Below, one piece after another: positions 8,213-16,563 of a stretch of DNA of 64,000 bases (the first letter of the stretch is position 1; every line of letters begins with the position of its first letter). Origin of the DNA: Planosporangium thailandense (GTDB taxonomy: Bacteria; Actinomycetota; Actinomycetes; Mycobacteriales; Micromonosporaceae); assembly GCF_011947195.1 (NCBI RefSeq), contig NZ_JAATVY010000003.1:372001-436000 (forward strand), read 5' to 3'. Below the pieces are notes generated by a model. The model made no database searches. It was not told the origin of the DNA and saw nothing but the letters and a program-made list of their open reading frames with translations. The position numbers were made by a program, and so were the translations under genes.

Positions 8213-8986
8213 GTGGTTTTCTCGTGGTTCGGGCGCAAGCGGCGCGCCCAGCAGCTCGCCGACGCGCGGGAAGAGGCCCTGCGCTGGTACGAGCGGCTCG
8301 GCGGCCAGATCATGAACCTGTCGGCCGGCGACAGCCCGGCCGCCAAGCAGGCACTGGTCGACGCCGGGGAGCGCTACAACGCCGCCGGCGCCCAGCTCGA
8401 CCGGGCCACCACGCCCAAGCAGTTCGAGCTGGCCCGCGAGACCGCCCTGGAGGGGCTGGCCTACGTACGCGGGGCGCGGACCGCCCTGGGGCTCGACCCC
8501 GGTCCGGACCTTCCGCCGCTGGCCGGCCAGCGCGCCGCCGGCCAGCTCACCAAGGAGCGCGAGGTCGAGGTGCAGGGCCAGCACGTCAAGGCCGGGCCGC
8601 AGCCGACCAGCGACACGCCGTACTACTACCCGGGCGGGATGGTGGGCGGCCGGCCGGTGCCGTCCGGCTGGTACTCGCAGCCGCTGTGGAAGACCGCGCT
8701 CGCCGCGGGCGCCGGTGCCGTCGGCTCGATGCTGCTCTTCGACGCGCTGTTCAGCCCGTCGTGGGGCGACCCCGGCTACGGGTACGGCTATGACTCCGGC
8801 TTCGAACAGGGCCTGGAGTACGCCGACCAGCACGGCTGGGACCCGGGCGGGGACGGCGGATACGACGGCGGCTACGACAACGGTGGTGGCGGCTCGGATG
8901 CCGACTTCGGCGGCGACTTCGGTGGCGGCGACTGGGGCGGTGGTGACTGGGGCGGCGGCGACTTCGGAGATTTCGGGGACTTCTGA
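8213..8986 (+). CDS. Hypothetical protein with a Gly/Asp/Trp-rich tail
   Basis: About 257 residues. The N-terminal ~115 residues are soluble and helical ('RAQQLADAREEALRWYERLG'), in the style of actinobacterial DUF1542-like proteins. A Pro/Tyr-rich linker with 'YYYPGGMVGGRPVPSGWYSQP' leads to one short hydrophobic segment (~165-180, 'TALAAGAGAVGSMLLFDALF'). The last ~80 residues are low complexity, built from DPGYGYGYD, YDGGYD and GGDWGG repeats. GTG 8213 is chosen because GGGAG (8203-8207) lies upstream; in-frame ATG 8177 is possible. The tail is similar to glycine-rich tails on membrane-associated proteins of TPM/DUF2207 type. Function unknown. Confidence 0.75.
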   Translation: MVFSWFGRKRRAQQLADAREEALRWYERLGGQIMNLSAGDSPAAKQALVDAGERYNAAGAQLDRATTPKQFELARETALEGLAYVRGARTALGLDPGPDLPPLAGQRAAGQLTKEREVEVQGQHVKAGPQPTSDTPYYYPGGMVGGRPVPSGWYSQPLWKTALAAGAGAVGSMLLFDALFSPSWGDPGYGYGYDSGFEQGLEYADQHGWDPGGDGGYDGGYDNGGGGSDADFGGDFGGGDWGGGDWGGGDFGDFGDF

Positions 8987-9051
8987 TCGCCTTGTCCACA
9001 GCTGGACATTGACCGTTGTGCGCCGTCGACGCGACGGCGCAGAGTCGGTTC

Positions 9052-9636
9052 ATGTCCCTGCCGGATCTGCTGGTGACCCAGGACGGCCTCGTCCACCGCG
9101 ATCAGCTTGCCCGGCTCGGCGTCACCCGCGCGGCGCTGCGTCGACGGCTGCGCGCCGGCGTCTGGAGTGAAGCGCTCCCCGGGGTGTACTCGTCGTCGCG
9201 CGGCCGGCTCACGCCTCGCCAGCGGTGGATCGCCGCGTGCCTGTACGCCGGGCACGGCGCCGCGCTCACCGGCCGGGCGGCGCTGCGGCTGCACGGTGTC
9301 GCCTGTGTGCCCGGCGACCCGTACGTGCGGGTGCTCGTGCCGCACGGCCGGCAGGTCCGGTCAGTGGAGTTCGTGTGCGTGCACCGCACCCGGCGCCCCG
9401 ACCCGTACGCGGAGACGGCGACGGTGATCCGGGTCTGCTCGCTGAGCCGGGCCGTCGTCGACGCCGGCCGGTGGTGCCGGGACCTGCCCGCCATCCGGGC
9501 GCTGGTCGAGGAGGTCGTGCGCGGTCACCTGGTCGACGTGGCGGCGCTGCGCCGTGAGCTGGATCAGGGCCCGAGCGCGGGCAGCGCGCTGCTGCGGCTC
9601 GTGCTCGACGAGGCAGCTTCGTGGCCAGCCAACTGA
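9052..9636 (+). CDS. AbiEi-type antitoxin-domain protein, short form
   Basis: A 194-residue protein. An N-terminal winged-helix 'type IV antitoxin AbiEi' domain ('VTQDGLVHRDQLARLGVTRA', 'AGVWSEALPGVYSS', 'PRQRWIAACLYAGHGAALTG') is followed by the β-rich region usual for this actinobacterial family. Full family members are nearer 300 residues and end in a DUF559/Vsr-like nuclease domain; here the frame stops right where that would begin. No AbiEii-like toxin is adjacent. A single TTGTCCACA (DnaA-box-like) lies at 8992-9000 upstream. It may be a shortened DNA-binding relic. Confidence 0.75.
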   Translation: MSLPDLLVTQDGLVHRDQLARLGVTRAALRRRLRAGVWSEALPGVYSSSRGRLTPRQRWIAACLYAGHGAALTGRAALRLHGVACVPGDPYVRVLVPHGRQVRSVEFVCVHRTRRPDPYAETATVIRVCSLSRAVVDAGRWCRDLPAIRALVEEVVRGHLVDVAALRRELDQGPSAGSALLRLVLDEAASWPAN

Positions 9637-9644
9637 AGACGGGG

Positions 9645-12200
9645 CTAGAACGCGCAGGCCACCACCAGTGCGTCGGTACGCCCGGGCAGTAGGTCGAGCC
9701 GGCCGATCCCGCCGGCCGCGCGCAGGTCGGTCTCGGCCAACGCCACCAGGTCGAGCTGCTCGGCCGGGCCCAGCACCTCCGCCAGCGGCACCGGTGTCTT
9801 CATCGACACCTGCCGGTCGGTCTTGGCGCGGCGCACCTGGTGCAGCGCCTCGCCGGTGACGGTGAGCAGGGCGCTGTCGCCGATCACGCCGCCCAGCTCC
9901 CGGGCCGACGGCCACGGCGCCTGGTGCACCGAGCCGTAGCGCCACCAGGACCAGACCTCCTCGGTCACGTACGGCAGGACCGGCGCGAACAGCCGCAGCT
10001 GTATCGACAGCGCGAGCGCCAGCGCGGCCCGGGCCGACGTCGAGCCGGCGTACGCGCGGTCTTTCACCAGCTCGATGTAGTCGTCGCAGAAGGTCCAGAA
10101 GAAGCGCTCGGCCGCGGCGAGCGCGCCGGTGTGGTCGTACCCGTCGAGCGCGGCCGTCGCCGCCTCGACGGTGGCCGCCAGCGTGGCGAGCAGCGACCGG
10201 TCGAGCGGCTCGGTCACCGCCTCGACGCCGGCGCGGATCGCCGCCGCCGCGCCCAGCCCGAGCACGAACCGGGAGGCGTTGAGCAGCTTCGTCGCCAGCC
10301 GCCGGCCGACGCGGATCTGGCCCTCGTCGAACGTGAGGTCCGTGCCGGGACGGCCGGTGGCGGCCCAGTACCGCACCGCGTCGGCGCCGTACCGCTCCAG
10401 CATCTCGACGGCGGGGTTGGCGCCGCCCTTCGACTTCGACATCTTCTTGCGGTCCGGGTCGAGGATCCAGCCGGAGACGACGGCGGTCTGCCACGGCAGA
10501 ACGCCCGCCTCCAGGTGGGAGCGGACCAGGGTCGAGAACAGCCAGGTACGGATGATTTCGTGGGCCTGCGGCCGCAGGTGCATGGGGTAGACCCGGTTGA
10601 ACAGGTCGGGGTCGCGTTCCCAGCCGCTGGCGATCTGCGGGGTGAGCGACGACGTGGCCCAGGTGTCCATCACGTCCGGATCAGCGACGAAGCCGCCGGG
10701 CTCGCCGCGCTGCCACTCCGCGTACCCGTCGGGGGCCTCGCTGGCCGGGTCCACGGGCAGCCGGTGTTCGGGCGGGGTCAGCGGATGCGCGTAGTCGACC
10801 GACCCGTCGGCGCCGACCGGGTACCACACCGGAATGGGCACACCGAAGAAGCGCTGGCGGCTGATCAGCCAGTCGCCGGTCAGGCCGGCGACCCAGTGCT
10901 CGTACCGGTGGCGCATGTGCTCGGGGACCCAGCGCAGCTCACGGCCGCGCTCCAGCAGCTTCTCGCGCAGTTCGAGGTCGCGTCCGCCGTTGCCCAGGTA
11001 CCACTGGCGCGAGGTCACGATCTCCAGCGGCAGGTCGCCCTTCTCGTAGAATTTCACCGGGTGGGTGATCGGCACCGGTTCGCCGACGAGGTCACCGCGC
11101 TCGGCGAGCAGCTCCACGATCCGGCGGCGGGCCTGGGAGACGGTGCGACCGGGCAGCTCCGCGTAGGCGGAAGCGTCCACGCCGGGCGGCGGCTCGGGCA
11201 GCAGCCGGCCGTCGCGGCCGACGACCGTCCGGGTCGGCAGCTTCAGGTCGCGCCACCAGGTCACGTCCGTCACGTCGCCGAACGTGCAGACCATCGCGAT
11301 GCCCGTACCTTTGTCGGGTGCCGCGAGCGGGTGCGCGTGGACCGTGACCTCCACGTCGAACAGTGGGGTCCGGACGGTCTTCCCGACGAGGCCCGCGTAG
11401 CGGGGGTCGTCGGGGTGGCACACCAGCGCGACGCAGGCCGGCAGCAGCTCCGGCCGGGTGGTGTCGACGAGGATCTCGCCGAACCTCAACCGGTGCATGG
11501 CGCCCGGCCGTTCCCGGTCCTCCAGCTCGGCCTGGGCCACGGCGGTGGAGTAGGTCACGTCCCAGAGCGTCGGCGCCTCGGCGAGGTACATCTCCCCGCG
11601 GGCGAGGTTGCGCAGGAACGCCCGCTGGCTGGCGACCCGGGCGTCGTGACCGATCGTCGTGTACCGGTAGTTCCAGTCCACCGACAGGCCGAGCCGGCGC
11701 CACATCTGCTCGTACGCCTTCTCGTCCTCGGCGGTGAGCCGCTCGCACAGCTCGATGAAGTTGCGCCGGGAGACGCGGACCCACTCGCCGGTCGGCTGGA
11801 ACGCCGGGTCGTACGGTAGTGATGGATCACATCGGATCTTGAAGTGGTTCTGCACCCGGCGTTCGGTGGGCAGTCCGTTGTCGTCCCAGCCCATCGGGTA
11901 GAACACCGCCCTGCCGCGCATGCGTTGGAAGCGGGCCACGATGTCGGTGTGGGTGTACGAGAAGAGGTGCCCCATGTGCAGCTCGCCGGATACGGTCGGC
12001 GGCGGCGTGTCGATCGCGTAGACGCTCGCCCGGCTCCTCGTCCGGTCGAACGCGTACGTGCCGTCGTCCTGCCAGCGGCGCGACCACTTCTCCTCGAGCC
12101 CGTCCAACGCAGGACTCGACTGGTCTGGGCCGCCACGCGATGCTCGCGGGCCAGACCGGTCGGAGGGGATGCGGTGCGCCGCACGCTCCGGATCCGTCAT
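9645..12200 (-). CDS. valS: Valyl-tRNA synthetase, compact archaeal-like form
   Basis: An 851-residue class Ia synthetase charging tRNA-Val. The ATP-binding HIGH motif is in 'SGELHMGHLFSYTHTD', the KMSKS loop is 'DPDRKKMSKSKGG', and 'TTRPELLPACVALVCHPDD' belongs to the editing (CP1) domain. The anticodon-binding domain follows. The protein ends in an α/β stretch without the C-terminal coiled-coil arm of classical bacterial ValRS, and its HMGH-type core is the version found in archaea and some bacteria. ATG 12200 is 6 nt after a TACGAT -10 hexamer (12207-12212 on this strand), so the mRNA is probably leaderless. It may be the sole ValRS or a second copy; the window cannot tell. Confidence 0.93.
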   Translation of the reverse strand: MTDPERAAHRIPSDRSGPRASRGGPDQSSPALDGLEEKWSRRWQDDGTYAFDRTRSRASVYAIDTPPPTVSGELHMGHLFSYTHTDIVARFQRMRGRAVFYPMGWDDNGLPTERRVQNHFKIRCDPSLPYDPAFQPTGEWVRVSRRNFIELCERLTAEDEKAYEQMWRRLGLSVDWNYRYTTIGHDARVASQRAFLRNLARGEMYLAEAPTLWDVTYSTAVAQAELEDRERPGAMHRLRFGEILVDTTRPELLPACVALVCHPDDPRYAGLVGKTVRTPLFDVEVTVHAHPLAAPDKGTGIAMVCTFGDVTDVTWWRDLKLPTRTVVGRDGRLLPEPPPGVDASAYAELPGRTVSQARRRIVELLAERGDLVGEPVPITHPVKFYEKGDLPLEIVTSRQWYLGNGGRDLELREKLLERGRELRWVPEHMRHRYEHWVAGLTGDWLISRQRFFGVPIPVWYPVGADGSVDYAHPLTPPEHRLPVDPASEAPDGYAEWQRGEPGGFVADPDVMDTWATSSLTPQIASGWERDPDLFNRVYPMHLRPQAHEIIRTWLFSTLVRSHLEAGVLPWQTAVVSGWILDPDRKKMSKSKGGANPAVEMLERYGADAVRYWAATGRPGTDLTFDEGQIRVGRRLATKLLNASRFVLGLGAAAAIRAGVEAVTEPLDRSLLATLAATVEAATAALDGYDHTGALAAAERFFWTFCDDYIELVKDRAYAGSTSARAALALALSIQLRLFAPVLPYVTEEVWSWWRYGSVHQAPWPSARELGGVIGDSALLTVTGEALHQVRRAKTDRQVSMKTPVPLAEVLGPAEQLDLVALAETDLRAAGGIGRLDLLPGRTDALVVACAF

Positions 12201-12255
12201 GGGCGAATCGTATGCGTGCTCCCGGCCGGCGCCGTACCGATTTAGACCGATTGGG

Positions 12256-14100
12256 TCAAACTAGGCTGTCCCGCCACTGTTGATGCAGCCGCGCGTACCG
12301 GCCGCCATCGGACACGAGGGCGGCCGGCGCTCCGTCCTCCACGATCCGCCCGCCGTCGAGCACGAGCACCCGGTCGGCGATCTCCACCGTGGACAGCCGG
12401 TGGGCGATCACGATGGCGGTCCGGTCGGCGAGGATCGTACGCAGGGCGCGCTGCACCAGCCGCTCGGACGGGATGTCCAGCGACGACGTGGCCTCGTCGA
12501 GGATGAGCACGGCCGGGTCGGCCAGGAATGCCCGCGCGAACGCGACGAGTTGGCGCTGGCCGGCCGACAGCCGCCCACCGCGCTTGCGGACGTCGGTGTC
12601 GTAGCCCTCGGGGAGCGCCCGGATGAACCGGTCGGCACCGATCGCGCGGGCGGCCGCCTCGATCGCGTCCCGGCCGGCGCCGGGCCGGCCGAAGCCGATG
12701 TTGTCCGCGACCGTGCCGGAGAACAGGAAGTTCTCCTGGGTCACCATGACGACGGCGCGGCGCAGGTCGTCGTCGCCGATCTCGCGCAGGTCGATGCCGT
12801 CGAGGGTGACCGTGCCCTCGCTCGGGTCGTAGAACCGCGCCACGAGCTTCGCGACGGTCGACTTGCCGGCGCCGGTCGCGCCGACGACGGCGACCGTCTG
12901 GCCGGCCGGGATGTGCAGGTCGAGCCGGGGGAGGACCGGCCGGTCGGCGCGGTAGGCGAACCGTACGTCCCGCAGGCGGAGGTCACCGCGGGCCGCCGGC
13001 ACCGGCGTCGGGTGGGCCGGCTCGGGTACGGCCGGCGGCTCGTCGAGCACCCCGGCGAGCTTCTCCAGGGCGGCGGTCGCCGACTGCAACGAGTTGTAGA
13101 ACTGGCTCAGCTCCTGCATGGGTTCGAAGAAGCGCCGCAGGTACAGCAGGAACGCGGCGAGTACGCCGATCTCGGTCTGCCCGTGCAGCGCCCGGTAGCC
13201 GCCGTACGTGAGCACGACCGCGATGGTCACGTTGCCGACCAGCTTGATGCCGGGGGCGTAGATCGCGATCAGCCGCATCGCCTTGACGTTGGCCGCCCGG
13301 TAGTCGTCGTTGACCGCGTCGAAGATCTCCTGGTTGCGCGGCTCACGCCGGAACGCGTGCACCGCCCGCATGCCGCCCATCGACTCGACGAAGTGGACGA
13401 TCACCAGCGCGACCGCCTCCCGGGTGCGCCGGTAGGCCCGCGCCGACGCGCGCTGGAACCAGCGCGACAGCGCCAGCAGGAACGGGAACGACACCATCGT
13501 GACCAGCGCCATCGGCCAGTCGAGCCAGAGCAGGATGCCCGCGACCGAGATCACCGACAGGCCGGCGAGGACGAGGTCCTCGATCCCGCCGTCGAGCAGT
13601 TCGCTGATGGAGTCCATGTCGCTGGTCAGCCGGGCCACCACCCGACCGGAGGTGTACCGCTCGTGGAAGTCGACGGACAGGCGCTGGAAGTGGTCGTAGA
13701 CCCGGCGGCGCAGGTCGAACAGGATCGCCTGGCCGATGCGCCCGGACAGGGCGAGGAACCCGCGTTTGGTGACGTATTCGGTGGCCGCCGCCACGGCGAA
13801 CGCCAGGGCGACCCCGACGAGCACGCCACCGTCGTGCCGGCCGCCCGACAGCGGTGGGATGCCCCGGTCGATGCCGAGCTTGACCAGGTACGGGCCGGCC
13901 ATGGCGGCCGCGTTCTGGGCCAGCAGCAGCGCCACGGCCACCCACAGCAGCCGGCGATGGGGGCGCAGCAATGAACCGAGCAGCCGGCGGCTGCTCGTGC
14001 GCAGCCGTACGACCGACGCCGCGTCGCCGGCTTCCGCGGCCGTACGCTCCGCGTCGTCGTCGGGGGCGACCCCGCGCCAGGCGCGCACATCGATCGTCAT
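12256..14100 (-). CDS. ABC exporter half-transporter, catalytically complete subunit
   Basis: A 614-residue fused permease-ATPase. Six transmembrane helices (~50-340) precede a nucleotide-binding domain with Walker A 'GATGAGKST', ABC signature 'LSAGQRQLVAFARAFL', Walker B 'AVLILDEATSSLD' with the catalytic Glu, and the switch His in 'VIAHRLST'. ATG 14100 overlaps the stop of the upstream half-transporter (ATGA), so the two form a heterodimeric multidrug/lipid-type exporter in which this subunit supplies the competent Walker B glutamate. The substrate is unknown. Confidence 0.93.
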   Translation of the reverse strand: MTIDVRAWRGVAPDDDAERTAAEAGDAASVVRLRTSSRRLLGSLLRPHRRLLWVAVALLLAQNAAAMAGPYLVKLGIDRGIPPLSGGRHDGGVLVGVALAFAVAAATEYVTKRGFLALSGRIGQAILFDLRRRVYDHFQRLSVDFHERYTSGRVVARLTSDMDSISELLDGGIEDLVLAGLSVISVAGILLWLDWPMALVTMVSFPFLLALSRWFQRASARAYRRTREAVALVIVHFVESMGGMRAVHAFRREPRNQEIFDAVNDDYRAANVKAMRLIAIYAPGIKLVGNVTIAVVLTYGGYRALHGQTEIGVLAAFLLYLRRFFEPMQELSQFYNSLQSATAALEKLAGVLDEPPAVPEPAHPTPVPAARGDLRLRDVRFAYRADRPVLPRLDLHIPAGQTVAVVGATGAGKSTVAKLVARFYDPSEGTVTLDGIDLREIGDDDLRRAVVMVTQENFLFSGTVADNIGFGRPGAGRDAIEAAARAIGADRFIRALPEGYDTDVRKRGGRLSAGQRQLVAFARAFLADPAVLILDEATSSLDIPSERLVQRALRTILADRTAIVIAHRLSTVEIADRVLVLDGGRIVEDGAPAALVSDGGRYARLHQQWRDSLV

Positions 14101-15947
14101 GCGTGCACCTCCTCGTCGAGGTCGAGTTCGAGGTCGTCCTCGGCCTCCGCTTCAGGGTCCCCCTCCGCCTCCGCTTCGAGGTCGCCCTCGGCCTCCGCGG
14201 ACAGCACCGCGCGGTACTCGGGAACGGTCGCGAGCAGTTCCGAGTGCGGGCCGACGGCGGCTATCTCTCCGTCAAGCAGCAGGGCCACCCGGTCGGCGAG
14301 CGCGACCGTCGAGGGGCGGTGCACCACGAGCAGCGCCGTCGTGTTCGCGAGCACGCGGGCCAGGGCCTGCTCGACGAGCGCCTCGGTGTGAACGTCCAGG
14401 GCGGACAGGGGATCGTCGAGCACCAGGACCCGTGGCTTGCCCAGCACGGCGCGGGCGAGCGCCAGCCGCTGCCGTTGCCCGCCGGACAGCGACAGCCCCT
14501 GCTCGCCGACGCGGGTGTCGAGACCCCACGGCAGGTCGTGGACGAACTCCGCCTGGGCCACCGACAGGGCCTCGGCGATGTCGTCGTCGCTCGCGTCGGG
14601 GCGGCCGAGCGTCAGGTTTTCCCGCACGCTCATCGAGAACAGGGTCGGATCCTCGAACGCCACGCCCACGATGCGGCGCAGCGAGCGGAGCCGGTAGTCC
14701 CGCACGTCACGGCCGTCGATGGTGATCCGGCCGGCGGTGACGTCGTACAGGCGCGGCACGAGCGAGACGAGGGTGCTCTTGCCGGAGCCGGTCGCGCCGA
14801 CGATGGCGAGCGTCTCCCCGGGGCGGACATCGAGGTCGATGCGGTGCAGTACGGGCAGCTCGGCGCCCGGGTAGGCGAACCTGACACCCTCGAACCGGAC
14901 GTGGCCCGCGACGTCGCGCGGCGCGACGGCGGCCGCCGCCGGGTGGTCGACGACCGACGGCTCGGTGTCGAGCACCTCGTAGATCCGGTCGGCCGCGGTC
15001 ATGGCCTCCTGCCCGTTCGCGATGATCCAGCCGAGCGCGTCGATCGGCCAGACGAGCATGACCTGCAGCGACACGAACGCCACGAGGCCGCCCAGCGACA
15101 GCGCGCCGCGGGACACCTCCAGTGCGCCCACGACCAGGACCAGCGCCAGCGTCGCGTTGGGGATCAGGTCGAACTGCGACCAGGTGGTGGCGAGCATGCG
15201 CGCCTTGCCGACCGCGGTGTCGTGGACGCGGCCCGCGCCCTCGGCGAAGCGGGCGCCCTGGTGGCGGCGCCGGCCGAAGGACTTGATGACCCGGATGCCC
15301 TGCGCGGACTCCTCGATCTGGGTGGCGAGGTCGCCGAGCTGGTCCTGCATCCTCCGGGACGCCGTGAAGTACTGGCGGGTGAACCGCCTGCTCACGACGA
15401 ACAGCGGCACCGCGCTCGCCGCCACCAGCAGCCCGAGCGGCCAGTGCAGGTGCAGCAGCAGCGCGACCACCGTGACGTAGGTGGCGGTGTTGACGACGAG
15501 GAAGATGAGACCGAACGACAGGAACCGCCGGATCACCGACAGGTCGCTGGTCGCGCGGGACAGCAGCTGCCCTGACTGCCACCGGTCGTGGAACGCGATG
15601 GGTAGCCGCTGGAGGTGCGCGTACAGGTCGCGGCGCAGCTGCGCCTCCATGCCGAGCGCGGAGGCGGACTGGGTCCAGCGCCGGATGAAGATGAGCACCG
15701 CCTCGACCACGCCCAGCGCGAGCGCGAGCGCGCCGAGCTCGAGCAGGCCGGCCGGGTCGCCGTGGCGCACCGGCCCGTCGACGACGCGCCGCACGACGAG
15801 CGGGACCACGATGCCGGCGCCGGTCGACGCGCTCGCGGCGACCAGCAGCCAGCTCATCTGAGCCAGGTAGGGGCGGACGTAGCGGCGGATCCGCCACAGG
15901 TTGCGTAGCCGATGAGGGACGACGGGGGAGTGGTCAGCGGCCGGCAC
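14097..15947 (-). CDS. ABC exporter half-transporter, degenerate-site subunit
   Basis: A 616-residue fused permease-ATPase, first gene of the two-gene exporter operon. Walker A is 'GATGSGKST', the signature 'LSGGQRQRLALARAVL' and the H-loop 'VVHRPST'. The residue after Walker B is Asp instead of Glu ('VLVLDDPLSALD'), the known mark of the degenerate site in asymmetric exporters such as TM287/288. The last ~35 residues are a repetitive acidic tail (EAEGD/EAEAE units). GTG 15947 follows a TAGCTT -10 hexamer by 6 nt, so it is likely leaderless. Confidence 0.93.
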   Translation of the reverse strand: MPAADHSPVVPHRLRNLWRIRRYVRPYLAQMSWLLVAASASTGAGIVVPLVVRRVVDGPVRHGDPAGLLELGALALALGVVEAVLIFIRRWTQSASALGMEAQLRRDLYAHLQRLPIAFHDRWQSGQLLSRATSDLSVIRRFLSFGLIFLVVNTATYVTVVALLLHLHWPLGLLVAASAVPLFVVSRRFTRQYFTASRRMQDQLGDLATQIEESAQGIRVIKSFGRRRHQGARFAEGAGRVHDTAVGKARMLATTWSQFDLIPNATLALVLVVGALEVSRGALSLGGLVAFVSLQVMLVWPIDALGWIIANGQEAMTAADRIYEVLDTEPSVVDHPAAAAVAPRDVAGHVRFEGVRFAYPGAELPVLHRIDLDVRPGETLAIVGATGSGKSTLVSLVPRLYDVTAGRITIDGRDVRDYRLRSLRRIVGVAFEDPTLFSMSVRENLTLGRPDASDDDIAEALSVAQAEFVHDLPWGLDTRVGEQGLSLSGGQRQRLALARAVLGKPRVLVLDDPLSALDVHTEALVEQALARVLANTTALLVVHRPSTVALADRVALLLDGEIAAVGPHSELLATVPEYRAVLSAEAEGDLEAEAEGDPEAEAEDDLELDLDEEVHA

Positions 15948-16071
15948 GCCTCGAAGCTACCGACGGGGTCCGACGTTCTCCCATCGGTTTTCACCATCCG
16001 ATGATCTTGATTTGTCGGCGCGCGCCGGCCCTGCCAGCGCAGATACGATGTGCGTAGACCGGTCAGAATAT

Positions 16072-16563
16072 TTACGCCTCGTGGTCGAGTAGCCAGCGCT
16101 TGACCGGCAGCCCCCAGCGGAATCCGCCGAGCGATCCGTCGGTGCGCAGCACCCGGTGGCACGGCACGAACAGCGCCGCCGCGTTGCGGGCGCACGCCGA
16201 AGCGGCGGCGCGCACGGCGGCGGGCCGCCCCGACAGCGCCGCGAACTCGGTGTACGTGACCGGATGGCGCACCTCGCGCAGGGTCCGCCAGGCCTGTTCC
16301 AGGAACGCGCCGGAGCGCTGGCGTACCGGCACCGCGTCGACCGCCGCGATGTCACCCTCCAGATAGGACAGCACGGCCTTGGTGACCGGGCCGAGGTCCG
16401 CCCGCGGCTGCGGCTCCGACGTCGGTTTCAAAGCCGGGTGTACGAGCGTAGCCAGCAGTTCCGCGTCCGTGGTCCAGCCGCTCGCCAGTACCGTCTCGTC
16501 GCCGGCCAGCAGGATCGTGAACGGGCCGGCCGGGGTCTCCATGGTGGACGAATACCAGGTCAT
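16072..16563 (-). CDS. ogt: O6-alkylguanine-DNA alkyltransferase
   Basis: A 163-residue methylated-DNA-protein-cysteine methyltransferase. The methyl-accepting cysteine is in the universal 'VPCHRV' motif near residue 130; it is preceded by 'PVTYTEFAALSGRPAAVRAA' (the DNA-recognition helix) and followed by 'GGFRWGLPVKRWLLDHE'. The usual Asn-Pro before the active site reads 'ARNAAALFVPCHRV' here. It repairs O6-methylguanine by irreversible transfer of the alkyl group to itself. ATG 16563 overlaps the Ada/AlkA stop by 4 nt, so the two repair proteins are co-translated. Confidence 0.96.
   Translation of the reverse strand: MTWYSSTMETPAGPFTILLAGDETVLASGWTTDAELLATLVHPALKPTSEPQPRADLGPVTKAVLSYLEGDIAAVDAVPVRQRSGAFLEQAWRTLREVRHPVTYTEFAALSGRPAAVRAAASACARNAAALFVPCHRVLRTDGSLGGFRWGLPVKRWLLDHEA

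Noticed and set aside
8761-8986. Repeat-rich DNA as a CRISPR array
   Set aside because: The repeats are codons for Gly/Asp/Trp in an open frame and have no spacers.
9052-9636. A complete type IV toxin-antitoxin system
   Set aside because: Only the antitoxin-type domain is seen; no AbiEii toxin gene adjoins it.
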